Assembly (NCBI GenBank): GCA_902702965.1
Contig: CACRXP010000420.1
Coordinates: 420,022-484,021, forward strand
DNA from: Spirometra erinaceieuropaei
Taxonomy: Eukaryota > Platyhelminthes > Cestoda > Diphyllobothriidea > Diphyllobothriidae
Direction of reading: 5' to 3'
DNA length: 64,000 nucleotides
The notes below the pieces were generated by a model. It did not search any database. It was not told the DNA's origin and was given only the letters and a program-made list of their open reading frames with translations. Positions 46,440 through 58,300 of this stretch are shown here, one piece after another. How positions within the stretch are numbered: position 1 is the stretch's first letter; the number at the start of each line of letters is the position of its first letter. The position numbers and the translations under genes are program-made.

Positions 46440-48960
46440 GAGGTGGAAGCAATGTTCTTCGCGATTCTGCAGACCACAATCAAACGGTAACATTTGGAAA
46501 TGTAACAAGGCGTATAAGGTAGAATTTGAATGGCATGTTATCAACATGCGAAAAGTTCTGAATTCACACAGCGCTGTAGTAATCTTCAGTGATATTATAA
46601 ATGCAGCGAAAACTAATAAAAATCTTTGTGAGTAGTCGTCTTCCTTTAATTGCAGTTTCTGTAGGCGGCTGAGTAGAGCCGTAGTCAAAAACAGCATCCT
46701 GCAGCGACGGAAATATATTGGAATTACAGCCCGTAATGTTCGTTGTGATTGCTCTACTTCAGTACTCCTACCTAATCGAAAGCGTTTTTCTGAGTTTCGT
46801 AAGTGCTCCGCGATTTCGGCAAATGCTTAACGAGATTGGTCACTGACTGTATCAAGGAGTAATTATTTGGCCAGCATACCGACTAATCCTTTGTCAGGTG
46901 GGACGTATGAGGCACAAATACCCTCCTATGCAATGATCATTATCATCTGAGTTTCAGTGTGCTGCAACACAACATGAATTGCGAAAATTCCCATAGCAGT
47001 AATTAGAAGACGAGGTGGCGAGCATACGTAGCTTTCGATAAATTCTCGTCGGGCCAGTACAGTTATATGAGAACGGGGTAGAAGAAAAAACACGTCAGCG
47101 ATAAGAAAAGTCGATCAAAGTTCTACTTAAAACACGGGCGGGGTGTGGGAATGTGGGGAGGGGGGGGTAATAGCGGTCATTGTCAAGGTCGGGGTGAGAG
47201 CGGGAGGGCGCGAATTGTAGTAGCGTTAGTCGACCTTCGACCACTGTAGGCGCGGACCCTGAACGTGGTTCTTCTGCGCGCATAAGATTGGTTTCGTAGC
47301 CTAATGGCGGCTGCTTCCGCTGTCGCTAACAGGCGCTGGCCTAGTAGCTTAAGGTAGTTCGATGGGACCTTATAAATTACACGAAAAGCTTCGCTGGGGT
47401 CCACACGATGTCCGGAATCGACAACATGCGCGAGAATGGGGCTGTCTATTCTCCTAGTTTCACCTTTTGCCAGCCATGCGGGAAGGTGTTCGCGTATTCT
47501 CTTGGATAAGCGCCGACTCGTGAGACCAATATAACCTGCTCCACAGGATCAAGTGAAGGAATATATGCACATTAAGGTGGTCTGCGGTGGCAACTTATCC
47601 TTACCTTCGCCGCGTAAAATCGGGTTAGTAGAGAAGGATATTTGAACCCTTGCTGCTGGGAAGGTTCGCGAGACAGCTTGATCAAGGCATCTCCTTAGGA
47701 GTTCACTCGCGGCGTCCCCTTGGAAAGGGACCTTGAGGAACAAAGTCTTCTTTTCGGCGGTCGGTGTGGCGGGTTTAATCGGTCGTTCAGCAATATTCTT
47801 TTCAATAAACCTTTCAGGATATCCGTTTTCGCGAAACAAGTCCTGGATTTTTTCTGAGCTCCCCCTCGATGCTATCTGTTTAGCAAATTTTTCTAGCCCT
47901 TTGTGTGTACTGGCCCGACGAGAATTTATCGAAAGCTACGTATGCTCGCCATCTCGTCTTCTGACAACATGAATTCTCAAATATCAGCATTTTCTTAACG
48001 AGACTGGTCACTGACTGTATCAGGCAGTAATTATTTGGCCAGCATACCGACTAGTTCTTCGTCAGGTGGGACGTATGAGGCTTAAATACCCTCCTGTGCA
48101 ACACAAAATGAATTCTTAACTATCAGCGTTTTCTCTAGTTAGTCATGAAGATGCGCAGCACGATTCTGCAGGCCACAACCAAATGGTGACTTTCGGCAAT
48201 CTTAATAGGCATATACGGTTGGAATCGGAATGATTACTAGTGGCATACTATCAACTTGAGAAATGTGGTGAATTCGTACAGCGCTGTAATAATTTCCCTT
48301 GATAACGTTAAGCTAACGAAAACTTATAAATTATCGAAATCTTATGTTAGTACCAGTTCTTCCTTAATTGCGTGTTTTGTAGGCGTCTGAATAAAGGCGT
48401 AGTCAAAAGACGGCATCCTGGCTTGACTAAAATATTTTGGAATAACGGCTAGTAATGTTCGCTGTGGTTGCTCTACTTCAGTAGTCTACCGAATCGAAAA
48501 GGATCTTCTGATATTTGTTAGTGCTACTAAATTTCGGTTAATACTTAACCAGATTTTTCACTGACTGTACATATGGTGCAGCAGGTAGTAATGATTCGGC
48601 CATCACATCGACTAATAGTCATCAGGTGCAGCGTTTGAGGCCAAAACAACCTCGAATGATTCGGCCCTGTCCATTGAACGTTTGGTTAAAGTCTATTTTG
48701 CCATAAACACAACTGCTGCCATCGAAAATCATTTGCAGAATACGCATTACAAAAAGTGTCTGCCGCGACTCTTTCATCGTATAAGGCTCATTGCAATGTT
48801 GTTCAGCCCTAAACGTACAATACAGGTCTCCGATGGTTGTCGCATGACCCCGTGCTCTAATGCAATGAGCATTATCAGCTGAGTTCCAATGTGCTGCAAT
48901 GCAACGTTAGTTCTTAACCATCAGTGTTTTCCTTAGGTAATAATGAAGATTTGCAACACG
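46440..48960 (+). repeat. Tandem repeat array, interrupted by a PLE insertion
   Basis: Two diverged long units, about 46.45-46.98 kb and 48.15-48.95 kb, share CGATTCTGCAG(A/G)CCACAA, CAGCGCTGTA(G/A)TAAT, GTAATGTTCG and TTGCTCTACTTCAGTA. A third partial unit at 47.97-48.15 kb repeats the unit's end (GGTCACTGACTGTATCA, ATTATTTGGCCAGCATACCG, CAGGTGGGACGTATGAGGC). Unit length without the insertion is roughly 0.6-0.8 kb. No coding potential. Confidence 0.7.
46981..47963 (-). mobile_element. 5'-truncated Penelope-like element with inverted ends and target duplication
   Basis: The minus strand encodes the C-terminal part of a PLE protein different from the 41 kb family. It has RENGYPERFIEKNI, LFLKVPFQGD, ISFSTNPIL, then SCGAGYIGLTSRRLSKRI (the YIG box and helix), HLPAWLAKG, SPILAHVVDSGH and AFRVIYKVP. 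A single TGA replaces the Cys just before SCGAG; otherwise the frame is open from about 47.9 to 47.25 kb. The ends are inverted repeats, 47005-47060 and 47907-47962 (56 bases, one mismatch). ACAACATGAATT at 46969-46980 and 47964-47975 is a perfect 12-base target duplication. It is inserted in the tandem array. The inverted left end is probably a reversed copy of the element's own 5' edge, which is a known habit of PLE insertions. Confidence 0.75.
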
Positions 48961-49129
48961 TAAAACAGTTTATGCATTCGAGTGCATAAAACTGTGATAG
49001 AGTACTTTTGAAAAGTCAAACTGGGGAACACGTGTATTCGGTAAATCTTCAGCAAGTCAACAAGGTTACATAGAATTTTAAGGTATGCTTTTGCCGAACA
49101 CATTGACTAGCACTCTCTTTTCAAACACT

Positions 49130-50620
49130 CGAATGGCTTGAAGAAGGAGACATGATCGCCGGGACAAGAGCTTTATTAGCCTGACGTTTCGGATTCCTAC
49201 TCTAATTCATCATCAGATACAAAAAAAACAGAAACAGGTGGTTGTTGCACAAGGGCTGCGGCAGTTATAGGATGCAGTAGCCATGCTACCGCATACTTAT
49301 GAATATTCACGGCTCCCCCCCCCTACATCCGGGATCGTCGCACTTGGTGTGATCATTGCTTGATGGCCGACAATCAAGTTAATAATTGCTGCGATTTCAT
49401 CACGTGCGTTGGATGTTGGCGTGATGATTGCTCGACCATCTGACGCGCTGGGCCGGGTGTTGGGAAGAGTGTACACCTGTGCGCTTCCGCTTGGCCAAAT
49501 ACTCGGCCTAGATGAAGCCTCAGCACGGTGTATTGAATGGGAAGATCATTGCACTTGTTAATAGACTGGGGGCCAGTAACCCATGACTCAAGCAGCTCCC
49601 GGCTCACGCGGTGGTCACCTCTTGCGAGAATTTCGGTCTCGTCAGAATTGAATGTGTGGCCGGAACCCGTCGAATGAGCCGCAACTTGAGAGCTGGCGTC
49701 ATTTCTGGGCACCGCTGCCGCGTGTTCGGCCATTCTCGTTCGGAACTGTCTTCCGGTTTCTCCGACGTAGTTTCTATGTCCGCAACTGCATCAGATCCGA
49801 TAAACGACTCCAGACGTTTCTAGCCGTGACAGTGGGTCTTTCGGTTTCATAACCAAATGCCTGATAGTTGCCTCCGGTCTGTGCGCAACTCCAACCCCAA
49901 GTGGTGCGAGAAGGCGGCCGACAGCTTCATAAACGTTCTTGACATACGGAAGTGCCCGCCAAGATTTGGTGTCCGTGCCATTAGGTCTTTCGTTCCTTTT
50001 GCGTATGCACCGGTCGACGAAGTTGCGCGGGTAGCCATTGGCTTTGAAGACGCGTCGGAGTTATTGTAGTTCAGCAATTTTGTCCTTCGGCTCACTGTAG
50101 TGCGTTTCGACTCGCCGATAGAGCGTCCTTACACAACTGCGTTTGCGGCTGATTGGGTGGTTACTGTTGAAGTTCACTACTAACATCGTATTTGTCGTTT
50201 TCCTTAACACTTTGATTTTTAGTTCACCACAATCTTTGCGGCATACGAGGACATCAAGGAGGGTCAGCTGGTTGTTCTCTTCCTCCCCCATCGTAAATTG
50301 TATGTCCGGGAGGACCCCATTCAGACGTTCCTTCAATGTCATCAGTTGATCCCGTTCGATGTCGACGAAGGTATCATCCACATACCGGGCCCAGAATTTT
50401 GGTCTGTGGTGTTGGAAGATCAGCGACTCTAGCCATTGCAGGACCGCCTATCGATAAATCCCGAAATCGGCGAACCCATTGGAGTGCCCTTCACCTGTTT
50501 GTAGATTGTCCCGTCGAACGTGAAGTACTTCCTGAGACAGAGCTTTAGCATCTGACGGACTTGGGCGTGTCCAAGACGGTTCTCCGTTTCATCGTATTTG
50601 CTTTGTAGTGGCAGCTCAAT
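49130..50620 (-). mobile_element. 5'-truncated Penelope-like element, same family as 41.4-43.5 kb
   Basis: Minus strand, 3' half of the PLE. It begins at the SKYDETENRLGHAQV segment (about 50.6 kb), then TYFTFDGTI/KQVKGTPMGSPISG, RYVDDTFVDI with the catalytic YVDD at about 50.38 kb, EENNQLTLLDVLVC, RPNLGGHF-type connection, and the GIY-YIG domain GVVYRI*CSCGHRNYVGETG, where TGA replaces a Trp codon. RMAEHAAAV and RVSRELLESWVTGP follow. A short deletion after PISG shifts the frame before YVDD. The first-motif Tyr missing in the 41 kb copy is present here. The element ends with a hammerhead-like motif near 49.18-49.22 kb. Confidence 0.85.
49178..49222 (-). ncRNA. Hammerhead-ribozyme-like motif at PLE 3' end
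   Basis: Minus strand: CTGATGA (49210-49216), a weak helix II (GAATT with AATCC, four of five pairs), then GAAACGTC with the canonical GAAA core. Helix III would be the minimal, self-complementary ACGT, as in PLE hammerheads thought to work as dimers. Self-cleavage is not shown. Confidence 0.55.
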
Positions 50621-51849
50621 TGCTATATGCGAAAAACATGACTAATTGCAATAATTCTCTAGGGAAAAACCCCCAAGATATATGCGCAAGAAAAAATGCG
50701 ATCAAGCCAAAACTGTGGAACTATATTCGAGAAATTTCTCTCAACTACAAGATTTAATTCAAAATGGGCATATTGTCGAACATATCAGCCGGAGAGGTCC
50801 ATACGGACGCAATTTTGGTCTGAGCATGAGCATTATCCTGAGGAAGCGAATTTCGGTCAGCATTATTATAGCCACCAGACATACTCTTCATGTGTGCTCG
50901 ATGGCATCGATTCACAGCTCTTCGAAATCTCCCGTCTGGACTGTACTAAACACAAGGACGCTGACATTCTCTCTTCAAAAATGATCAGCATCAGTCGTGT
51001 TTTGAGTTACACATGAAAAAGGGTTATCGAACTTATTCCATGGTGCGGGCGCTCACCGATCGTTTTTACGGAACTCACGCGTTTCATTGTGCATTACGGG
51101 CTCTCTCTGTCTCCAGCCCTACCAGCAGCCGCATAGCGGCGCATGATATACGACATGTCGCCAGAGCATGGTCAGTTCTTGGCAGGTGTGTTTGGCCAGC
51201 CCTGATGAGATGATCATGCCAAACTTCCTAAGCTCACTTGCATTTGTAAAATGTCATCTTTTTCAGATATGTTTGTTTAGGTGGGTTCTTACTGCTGATC
51301 ATTATGAGACATAATCATAAGACAGTTCAGTCACTGTCGGGAATTCGACTTCGGAATGACCGTCTCTCCACCAATCAGCAACATCACCCTCTCAAAAAAG
51401 ACTTCCCAGTTCATATGATTTTCCTATAGAATATATGTGATCATATTAATCAAGATATAGAAACATCAGATAATTCAACCTTCTCGCACTTTCAAGCCTC
51501 TATCTCGACGGAATACTTCCTTCAATTTCCAAATTTTGAAATATCTGAATAATTTAGATCGTGTCCTCCAGAAATTGCTAACTGCAAACTTTACTTATTC
51601 CATTAAATAAAGAAAATAAACCTCTGTGCGCTCTTAAGGAGATCTTACAAATGTTCTCAAACAAATTTCTTTTGAGTATGAGCCATACCGCGTATTTCAT
51701 GAAAAAACAAACAATTTGAAAATTTCTAAAGGAAACGTTATAGTAATATGGGGAGCAGTAAGTACAAACGACAATTTGCTACATGCTGGGTGGACGAAAT
51801 GTTTGAGTATTTAAGTCTGTCGAAAATCATCTTAAATATTCCTTACTGC
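50621..51849. other. No recognisable feature
   Basis: Two overlapping plus-strand frames of about 100 codons (50682-50984, 50696-51016) have no motif or splice partner. The remainder is AT-rich and unmatched in the window. Confidence 0.4.
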
Positions 51850-53640
51850 ACGTGTTTTTAGCGGACTTGGACCTGAGCGGCAAATCCCCACATTTTTCTG
51901 CTTTATTTCATATAGATATAGAGGATTGTTTTACCTTAACCACCTTCGTCTATGTGAAAATCGTCTTCTAAATCAACAGGCGTTGGGTAATGCCGATTGT
52001 GAACTGGTACGATTATGACGCAACACAGAAGGACACTTTGATCTTAAAATTCAACCTTGTTTAATCTGTTTCATCTGTTGATTTAAATTGCACTTGGGAT
52101 TTCTGCAGCTTAGTACTTCTTTCTATTTACCACAATTTTGCCGAAGTATGCAAAACTGAAGAATAAACTGCATAAATGACCGTCATTAATTACATATTCG
52201 AATTTGGTTTGTAAGTCGCCTATCATTTTAGGGCATTTTTTCCATAAACACGCAACATCACCTAGGGAAAAGCACAGCCTTTGTCATCTGAGCAGTGTCT
52301 CAGTGCTCAAAGCGTCATTCACTGGTCTCAGAACGACGCCCCAAATTAGAAAGGCATGGCGAAATGGGCTCGATTATGACGCGACTAGTAAGAGGATAGG
52401 ACGGCTTTGCTTTGTATTGCAGAATTATAATGCATGTCGTGGAAATGCAAAAAGAGTACAAGATATTCCAGTGCTTTGCTTGTTGTTTGGTAAATTTTCA
52501 TGTTAACCTGAGTAGAAATATGACTGGAGCCGCCATCTCTGAAGTACACACATTTTCATGCTTGATGCTTATGAGAACAGCCTCAGGAATCCTTTTGCTG
52601 CAAAGGTTTTGCTAGAGAGCAAATGTAGAACATGCCATTTTGGAAGTGGTCGTATGATCGCAAGCTGCTTACTGACATTTCTCAAACTCGGCGGATTTTG
52701 CAGTCGCCAAAAACAATTGTGTAGAGGCCGAAAACCTGTTTCTCGGATACGCAGAAAATGTTGTGTTTCCGACTACACCGCATGATGTTATTTAATTTTC
52801 CTCGTCGTTGGCCACATTTGTGCTTTTATTCTTATAACGCCTGCGTAGGCGACATCAATTTAATTTTTGTCACATGCCTGGGCAAATCTTAAGGGATAGA
52901 AGAATGGAAGATTTTCTCCGAGTTCTCGCAAGATCCAGTTAGAACCAATTATAAACAAAACAGATTTTCAAACGTCATTTTCATTACGTTGCTCGAATTG
53001 CAGAGTTATTCCCATGCACATGATTACTTACTTTCGCAAATTGACTTTGTACGTTAATTGTGAAAAATGTATTTTTTTGCCCTTTCCTGTGAAATTTCAA
53101 TCAGAATTGTAATAGCGTAAATATGGCGGAATTTAAATTGCCAATAGCGCGAACATTAATGTTATGATGTTTCAGTCACAACACGAGACCCGGATTAGAT
53201 GAACACCCTTACGGCTATCTTCATAAACTTAACTCAACATGTTATTATTAGGAATATCCTGGCATTATTTGCCTTTAAATTCAGTGCGTTTACGAATTCA
53301 AGTGCATTTCTTAACGAACAGGCATATAAATATGCGATATTATACAAAAATGGCTGTACACCGTTATTTTAAATTTTTTTTAATTTTCGAACAAAACCTT
53401 CTTAAGCCAAACATTTTGTTGTTTCACAAAAAAATCTAAACTCGAAATACTGTTAGACTTAAAATCACTGCGCATTCGGGCACTTCCATGCTCACTAGCC
53501 GCATAATACAAGCTGGCGATAAAGCACACCATCTCTCCTTTATCTGGATTATTGACACCCTGCGTAAACGACAGTGCTTTTCGTTTTCGCAGACGTCTTT
53601 TTCCCCGTGTCTGTATGTACGATGTGAACATATGCATTTT
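51850..53640 (+). repeat. Repeat R3
   Basis: Colinear with 33.82-35.68 kb. The end near 53.56-53.63 kb (GTAAACGACAGTGCTTTTCG, GTCTGTATGTACGATGTGAA) matches 35.60-35.67 kb. R2 follows immediately. Confidence 0.65.
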
Positions 53641-54062
53641 TTTACAGCTGCTACTGATTTAAGCCGAATTCAGAAGAGCAGACGTAATCTACTGCTACCA
53701 AAATTCTAAAAATGTTGAACAAGTATGTTTCTTGTACCGCCTATGATAGGGGAATATAGCACTATCTATATTGTATCTTGCGAACAAGCACATTATTAAA
53801 TAAGGAATTGAGTCTCCACTAAATTTCAACGAAAACAGCGGCCAGCGTAGGACATAAACTAATACCTGTTGTGAGTGCAGTCATTATGAACGAACAGAAC
53901 AAGATAGTAGATTAAGGAATTAGGAATCGCGGAACGCGTTAGCATGCGTGTTAGCATAAAAACCAGACCAGAACTTCCAATGCATCATGTGCTTATGGCT
54001 GCATCACGATTCCCCATATTTCGACGACTGTACTCGATGTATTGCAGAAGAAAATATGGTTA
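53641..54062 (+). repeat. Repeat R2, left part
   Basis: Matches 24.33-24.71 kb and 63.64-64.0 kb (ACTGATTTAAGCCGAATTCA, GGAACGCGTTAGCATGCGTG, CTTATGGCTGCATCACG). It is cut by the 54063-55003 element and continues at 55004-55045. Confidence 0.7.
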
Positions 54063-55003
54063 GATGGTAGTTGGTAGCCCTCCCAGTACCGAAAATTCCC
54101 AGCTACCTGACTTACGGGACCGGTGATAATAGGGGCTAAACGGGTGGGGCAAATGAGTGGAGGCGTAAATGGCGCTTGTAGGGAATGCCTAGAATTGACG
54201 ATCCTGATAAAGTGGAAACCTAATTTATATAAGGTGAAAACTGCGAGGAAGGTAAGCACTTCGGGTCTGACTGACGTATGAGACGTCTTGCTGTTGTAGT
54301 CTGAACCCAAGAGGTAGTAAGTGCGCCCAGTTAAAACCCAGCATTGTCGAAGCGCCCGGGGGGTGCCGTAGTGCCTTAAACTGGAAGTGCAGGAAAGGAT
54401 CGCTAACTGGCCATGGTGGTGTTTACAAGGCGTCACAGTTTTAAGCCAAACCCCTGCAACCAAATACAACCGGGCTGTTCGTAAAGGCGGGGGTGGAGGG
54501 CAACACTCTGTCAATACGACTGATGCAGTGGATGGAGTATCGGTAGACACCCTAACTGAGCGTCGGTTGTCCTTTCGTACACGATCGCACCGGACTCTAC
54601 TGGAGGTCTGGAGTAAAAAGACCCGAGGATGCAGGCAAACTGACGAAACGGAAATCCGCGCCAATCCGCCTAGGATAGTACCTATGCAATTAATCTGATG
54701 CAGGTAATACTGTGCGCACATGCAACTAGAAGCATAATGGGAAGCATGATGAATCATAATCTGTTTAGGATAAATCTTTCGCCTTTTATTAAAGATTTCC
54801 ATGTGGGGGTGCAATACAATGAGTCTATATAGACAGTCTTGCAGCGCCTCGTTCTCGGGGCGGTTAAAGTGAAGAAGAAAGTCATCCTGACAGGGCCTCT
54901 GTGCGTGTACCCCCCAGACATAATGAGAACGTTATCACAGATACCGAAATCGTGCCATTAGGTACAATTGTAGAATCAGTGGGCAGGGCTACCAACTACC
55001 ATC
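54063..55003. mobile_element. 941-bp element with terminal inverted repeats inserted in R2
   Basis: It begins with GATGGTAGTTGGTAGCCCT and ends with the exact reverse complement of those 19 bases; the match continues imperfectly for a few more bases. It is visibly richer in G and C than its surroundings. The R2 sequence is interrupted at this point: other copies read straight from GCAGAAGAAA into GTATTTGCAAC, and here the words TGCAGAAGAAAATAT and TGCCGAAAGTAT sit on either side, a possible imperfect target duplication of 12-15 bases. It contains a long minus-strand open frame, most of 53993-54814, with no transposase motif. Best read as a non-autonomous TIR element, class unknown. Confidence 0.6.
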
Positions 55004-55044
55004 CTGCCGAAAGTATTTACAACACGCCGAACAGTCATGTTTCG

Positions 55045-56380
55045 GAATGTTGATGTGGAGGTGGATAAAAGTTTTATAAGTCTTTTCGTCGTATAAAATC
55101 AAATAGACTTAATAAATCGGAATTCTAACATTAAAGAGCGCCTAATTCTTTTCGTAAATATAGTGCTTATTTTTTGCAGCTTCATGTAATATATACGAGA
55201 AGAAGGAGAAATATAAGACTGGACGAAATTCCTTTTCCTTTAGGCGTGCAAAAACGGGTCATACATGGACAGTTCTATGACTTCCCAAACATGTTACCAA
55301 ACGGCAAATATTTTCGGTCCTTTGAAACAAAGGCTTATTTATAACATGACATTTTGCAGATTTCCTAATGAAACGTACAAAAACCAAGCAGAACCTTTTG
55401 ACTCTTTATTAAAAAGCTGCGTATTAATTGATTTCCTCGGTAATCATTGAAATGACATGAATTGATAACTTCGGAACGCTCTCGCCCCCATCACTCTCCG
55501 AGGCAGATTATTCACTTTCCAGATTGAAACACGATTACGTGCGTAACAGATTATAGGACACGTATTAGCATATTACTTTGCCCAAATATTTCGAATATTT
55601 ACATTTCTCTCAGATTTATGAACAGTATAGTTAACTAGAATGTGTAGACAGAAATTATGCACAAGAACTGGTCATTAACTTGAAGAGGCTGGACAAATGA
55701 AGAAAATGCGCAACGTTTATGACGTCTAAGAATCCTCAAATCTGATTCTCCCATCACGCTGCACGGGAACGACTATGCACTAACCGTAAGTGCGTTCATG
55801 TCGAAGGCAAAGTAACTAACAAGCCTTCTTAACAATCCGCTATAATGTAGCAATATGCGTCCTGGAGCATACGTGCTAAACCAAGAGCTTTTAACTTTCT
55901 GTGTGTTTCTGTCTAAGTAGCCGGACATCGCTTAGTTTAATGTTCCGGCTCGACAAATAGTGCTTGCATTTTTGTCAGTGAATGGTCATTGACTAAGGTG
56001 AGTTGGACTCGCAGGATATTACTTGGGGGTAAATCTCGCTTAGCGAAAGTATAATACTTGGGTTCGTACTGCCAACAGGAATTTTGATCAAGTTTTCGCG
56101 TCTTACCCGACTCAGTGCCAATGCAATCATGTGGTCTGACGAGAACCTATAAAAAGCAAGCATATGCCTGAAAACAAATCTTCTAAATTCGAGGATGCAT
56201 TGTGTCCGTCGAGGTAAGTGTTCATAAACACCTATCATTTTACACGTTGAAAATAATTCAAATTTATTAAAATCGAGAAAACCATAAGCCGATGACGATT
56301 TCTGTACGCAAACATTAGCATGTCGCCCAGCAGGTTTTATCCCATTAATGATGTGTGCACGGCTCTGTGTCCTCATGGAC
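55045..56380 (+). repeat. Repeat R4
   Basis: Colinear with 9.63-11.0 kb. Words include TGTGGAGGTGGATAAAAG, GAGGCTGGACAAATGAAGAA and TGCCAACAGGAATTTTGATC. No protein recognised. Confidence 0.65.
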
Positions 56381-56969
56381 GAAAACCTAGGTGCAAATCA
56401 ACATAACTTTTAATACACGAAATGCCGGGTCATTTAATGCGTGCACTTAGATATATGCCGGTTCGACTGTCGCACTCGAATTTATTCACCATGTTCCTCC
56501 TGGCGGGATGAGTGAAATAATGGGCACTGCATCATCCAAGCTGTCTCGTCCCTCAGCCTCCTTTGCACGATATCAAGACCCTGTCGGGATCTCGAGGCAG
56601 CATCAAACGCAGGTGGCTCTCGCGACGTATGAGTGTGCCTAGGCGTGCAAACACACTGTCCAGGGTATGTGTTCGCAGCACAAAAACGTGGGCTGAACGC
56701 CGATCTGTTTCCAGTGTTGGTCCAGTGCTACTTCCTCCTGGCCTGTCGCTAGGGTAAAGTTTGACATACAATTTCTGCATGAGTCTGTGATTGATTGTTG
56801 TTGGCGTTAATCAATTCATTAACGCGTGTCGTAACATGATGCATATGAAAAATGTGGCTCAATGAAGAAGGATTGCTTGATGGCGTTAAAGTATAGCAAT
56901 GTCACGTGAAGAAATCCTTCCATAGATTTAGCGTGATGAAATAGATGCAGAGCACATAAAACACATCGA
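56381..56969. other. No recognisable feature
   Basis: Contains two opposing open frames near 56.55-56.78 kb in a locally GC-richer patch; neither has a motif I know. Confidence 0.4.
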
Positions 56970-58300
56970 CTGTCTATTTAATCATCCTCGACGTTTATTA
57001 CATTTTAACCGGCTTATACGATGGAGGAAATGTAACTTCAAGTCTTCCTATCAACTACAACCTCAGCATTCCATCAGTATAGGGCGTCAGGCGATGAGAC
57101 AAAAAGACCCACCGCCATGACAAGAAACATATGTTGTCGTTTACCGGATCTGATGCAGTTGAGTTGACATTTCCCGCGGGATAATCACTAGAGCCGCCAG
57201 TTGCTTGATTCATTGTTCACGGTACCCTAGTGTATCAAACACTGCAACGACACTCACTGTCTATATTCGGTGCTGAGGCATAGGCTTGCCAAAGCAATCA
57301 GCCATTCATGAAGCGCAGTGCCGGCGAGACAGATGGTCTAGCAATTATCACGCAAGCATCCAACACGGGTGATAAGATTTCAGCAACTAACTACAGGCCT
57401 GCCGGCCATCAAGCAATTAGCTGCAGCAACCATTTGGGTGTTTTTAACGTCTTCTACCCCAGTTAAGGGCTAACATCGCTATCAATGTTTCTGTTGGCTT
57501 AAATCATTCTTTATAGGTTTTCATCTTATAACGCGTCCTTCCTCGACCATAATTGCAACGCTCCATAATTACACCGGTTAAATGTTGTTACTTTCATTAT
57601 ACAGTGTTTGTTCTAGTTGTACACAACCTATTAAAGGTAGTCGCACACACAACTAGCATTGGCCCACGCAGTTCATCCAGAACATGCGCTTATTAATGGG
57701 CCTGTTTCACAGATTCATATGGTATGCTTACAAGGCTGACGGAACCCAAAGGCAAGTTTAGACATGGAAGTGAAGTTAAGTGTTATTGGTGCTTTTTAAA
57801 GCATAAGTCGACAACATATTCGTGAATCTGATTAAAGTATCCATATTTTTCTAGCTTTATCTACTTTGCACGGAATAAAGACGAAATTCAAAATTGGGCG
57901 AAGGTTATATTCGTAAAGCGTGCGAGTAAAAGTCACGCTCCGCAGTTAAAACATGCGTGACCAAAGAGTTCTGTTTTCTATCAGTCATTGGTCAGGCAAA
58001 ATATCTGAAAATGCGCCATCGTAAAATTCTGCCGAAATTAGTAAGCCATTTCTCAAATGAGAACAATAGAGTGTTGGAGTGCGCGCGGAGCGCAATAGAT
58101 GGGCTTACAGATATTGCTAGTTTGCCTTACTGTGGACAATGAAGGTCGAACCATATCGGATAGAAACTGCCCAACAAATGAAACGGCAAAAATGTCAAGA
58201 ATTTATTCAGGAAAGTGTGCGTGAGCGTAACCTGCTCTAGAGCTTTAGCATTTTCACCTCTCGTACTGCCAGCACGCGACAGAGCTTCGTGCAGGCCCTT
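56970..58300 (+). repeat. Start of block C: duplicate of 17.74-19.04 kb with PLE 3' relic
   Basis: Shares with block B GGCGTCAGGCGATGAGAC, TCGTTTACCGGATCTGATG, CATCAAGCAATTA and, further on, AATATCTGAAAATGCGCCAT. The PLE relic (about 57.06-57.42 kb) has the same internal deletion as in block B. The 61-codon frame at 57957-58142 is not conserved in B. Confidence 0.7.

Noticed and set aside
53993..54814. Longest open frame of the window, 273 codons on the minus strand
   Set aside because: It crosses the edge of the 54063-55003 element into R2, has no recognisable domain, and lies in GC-richer DNA where stops are rarer. It is treated as an incidental frame.
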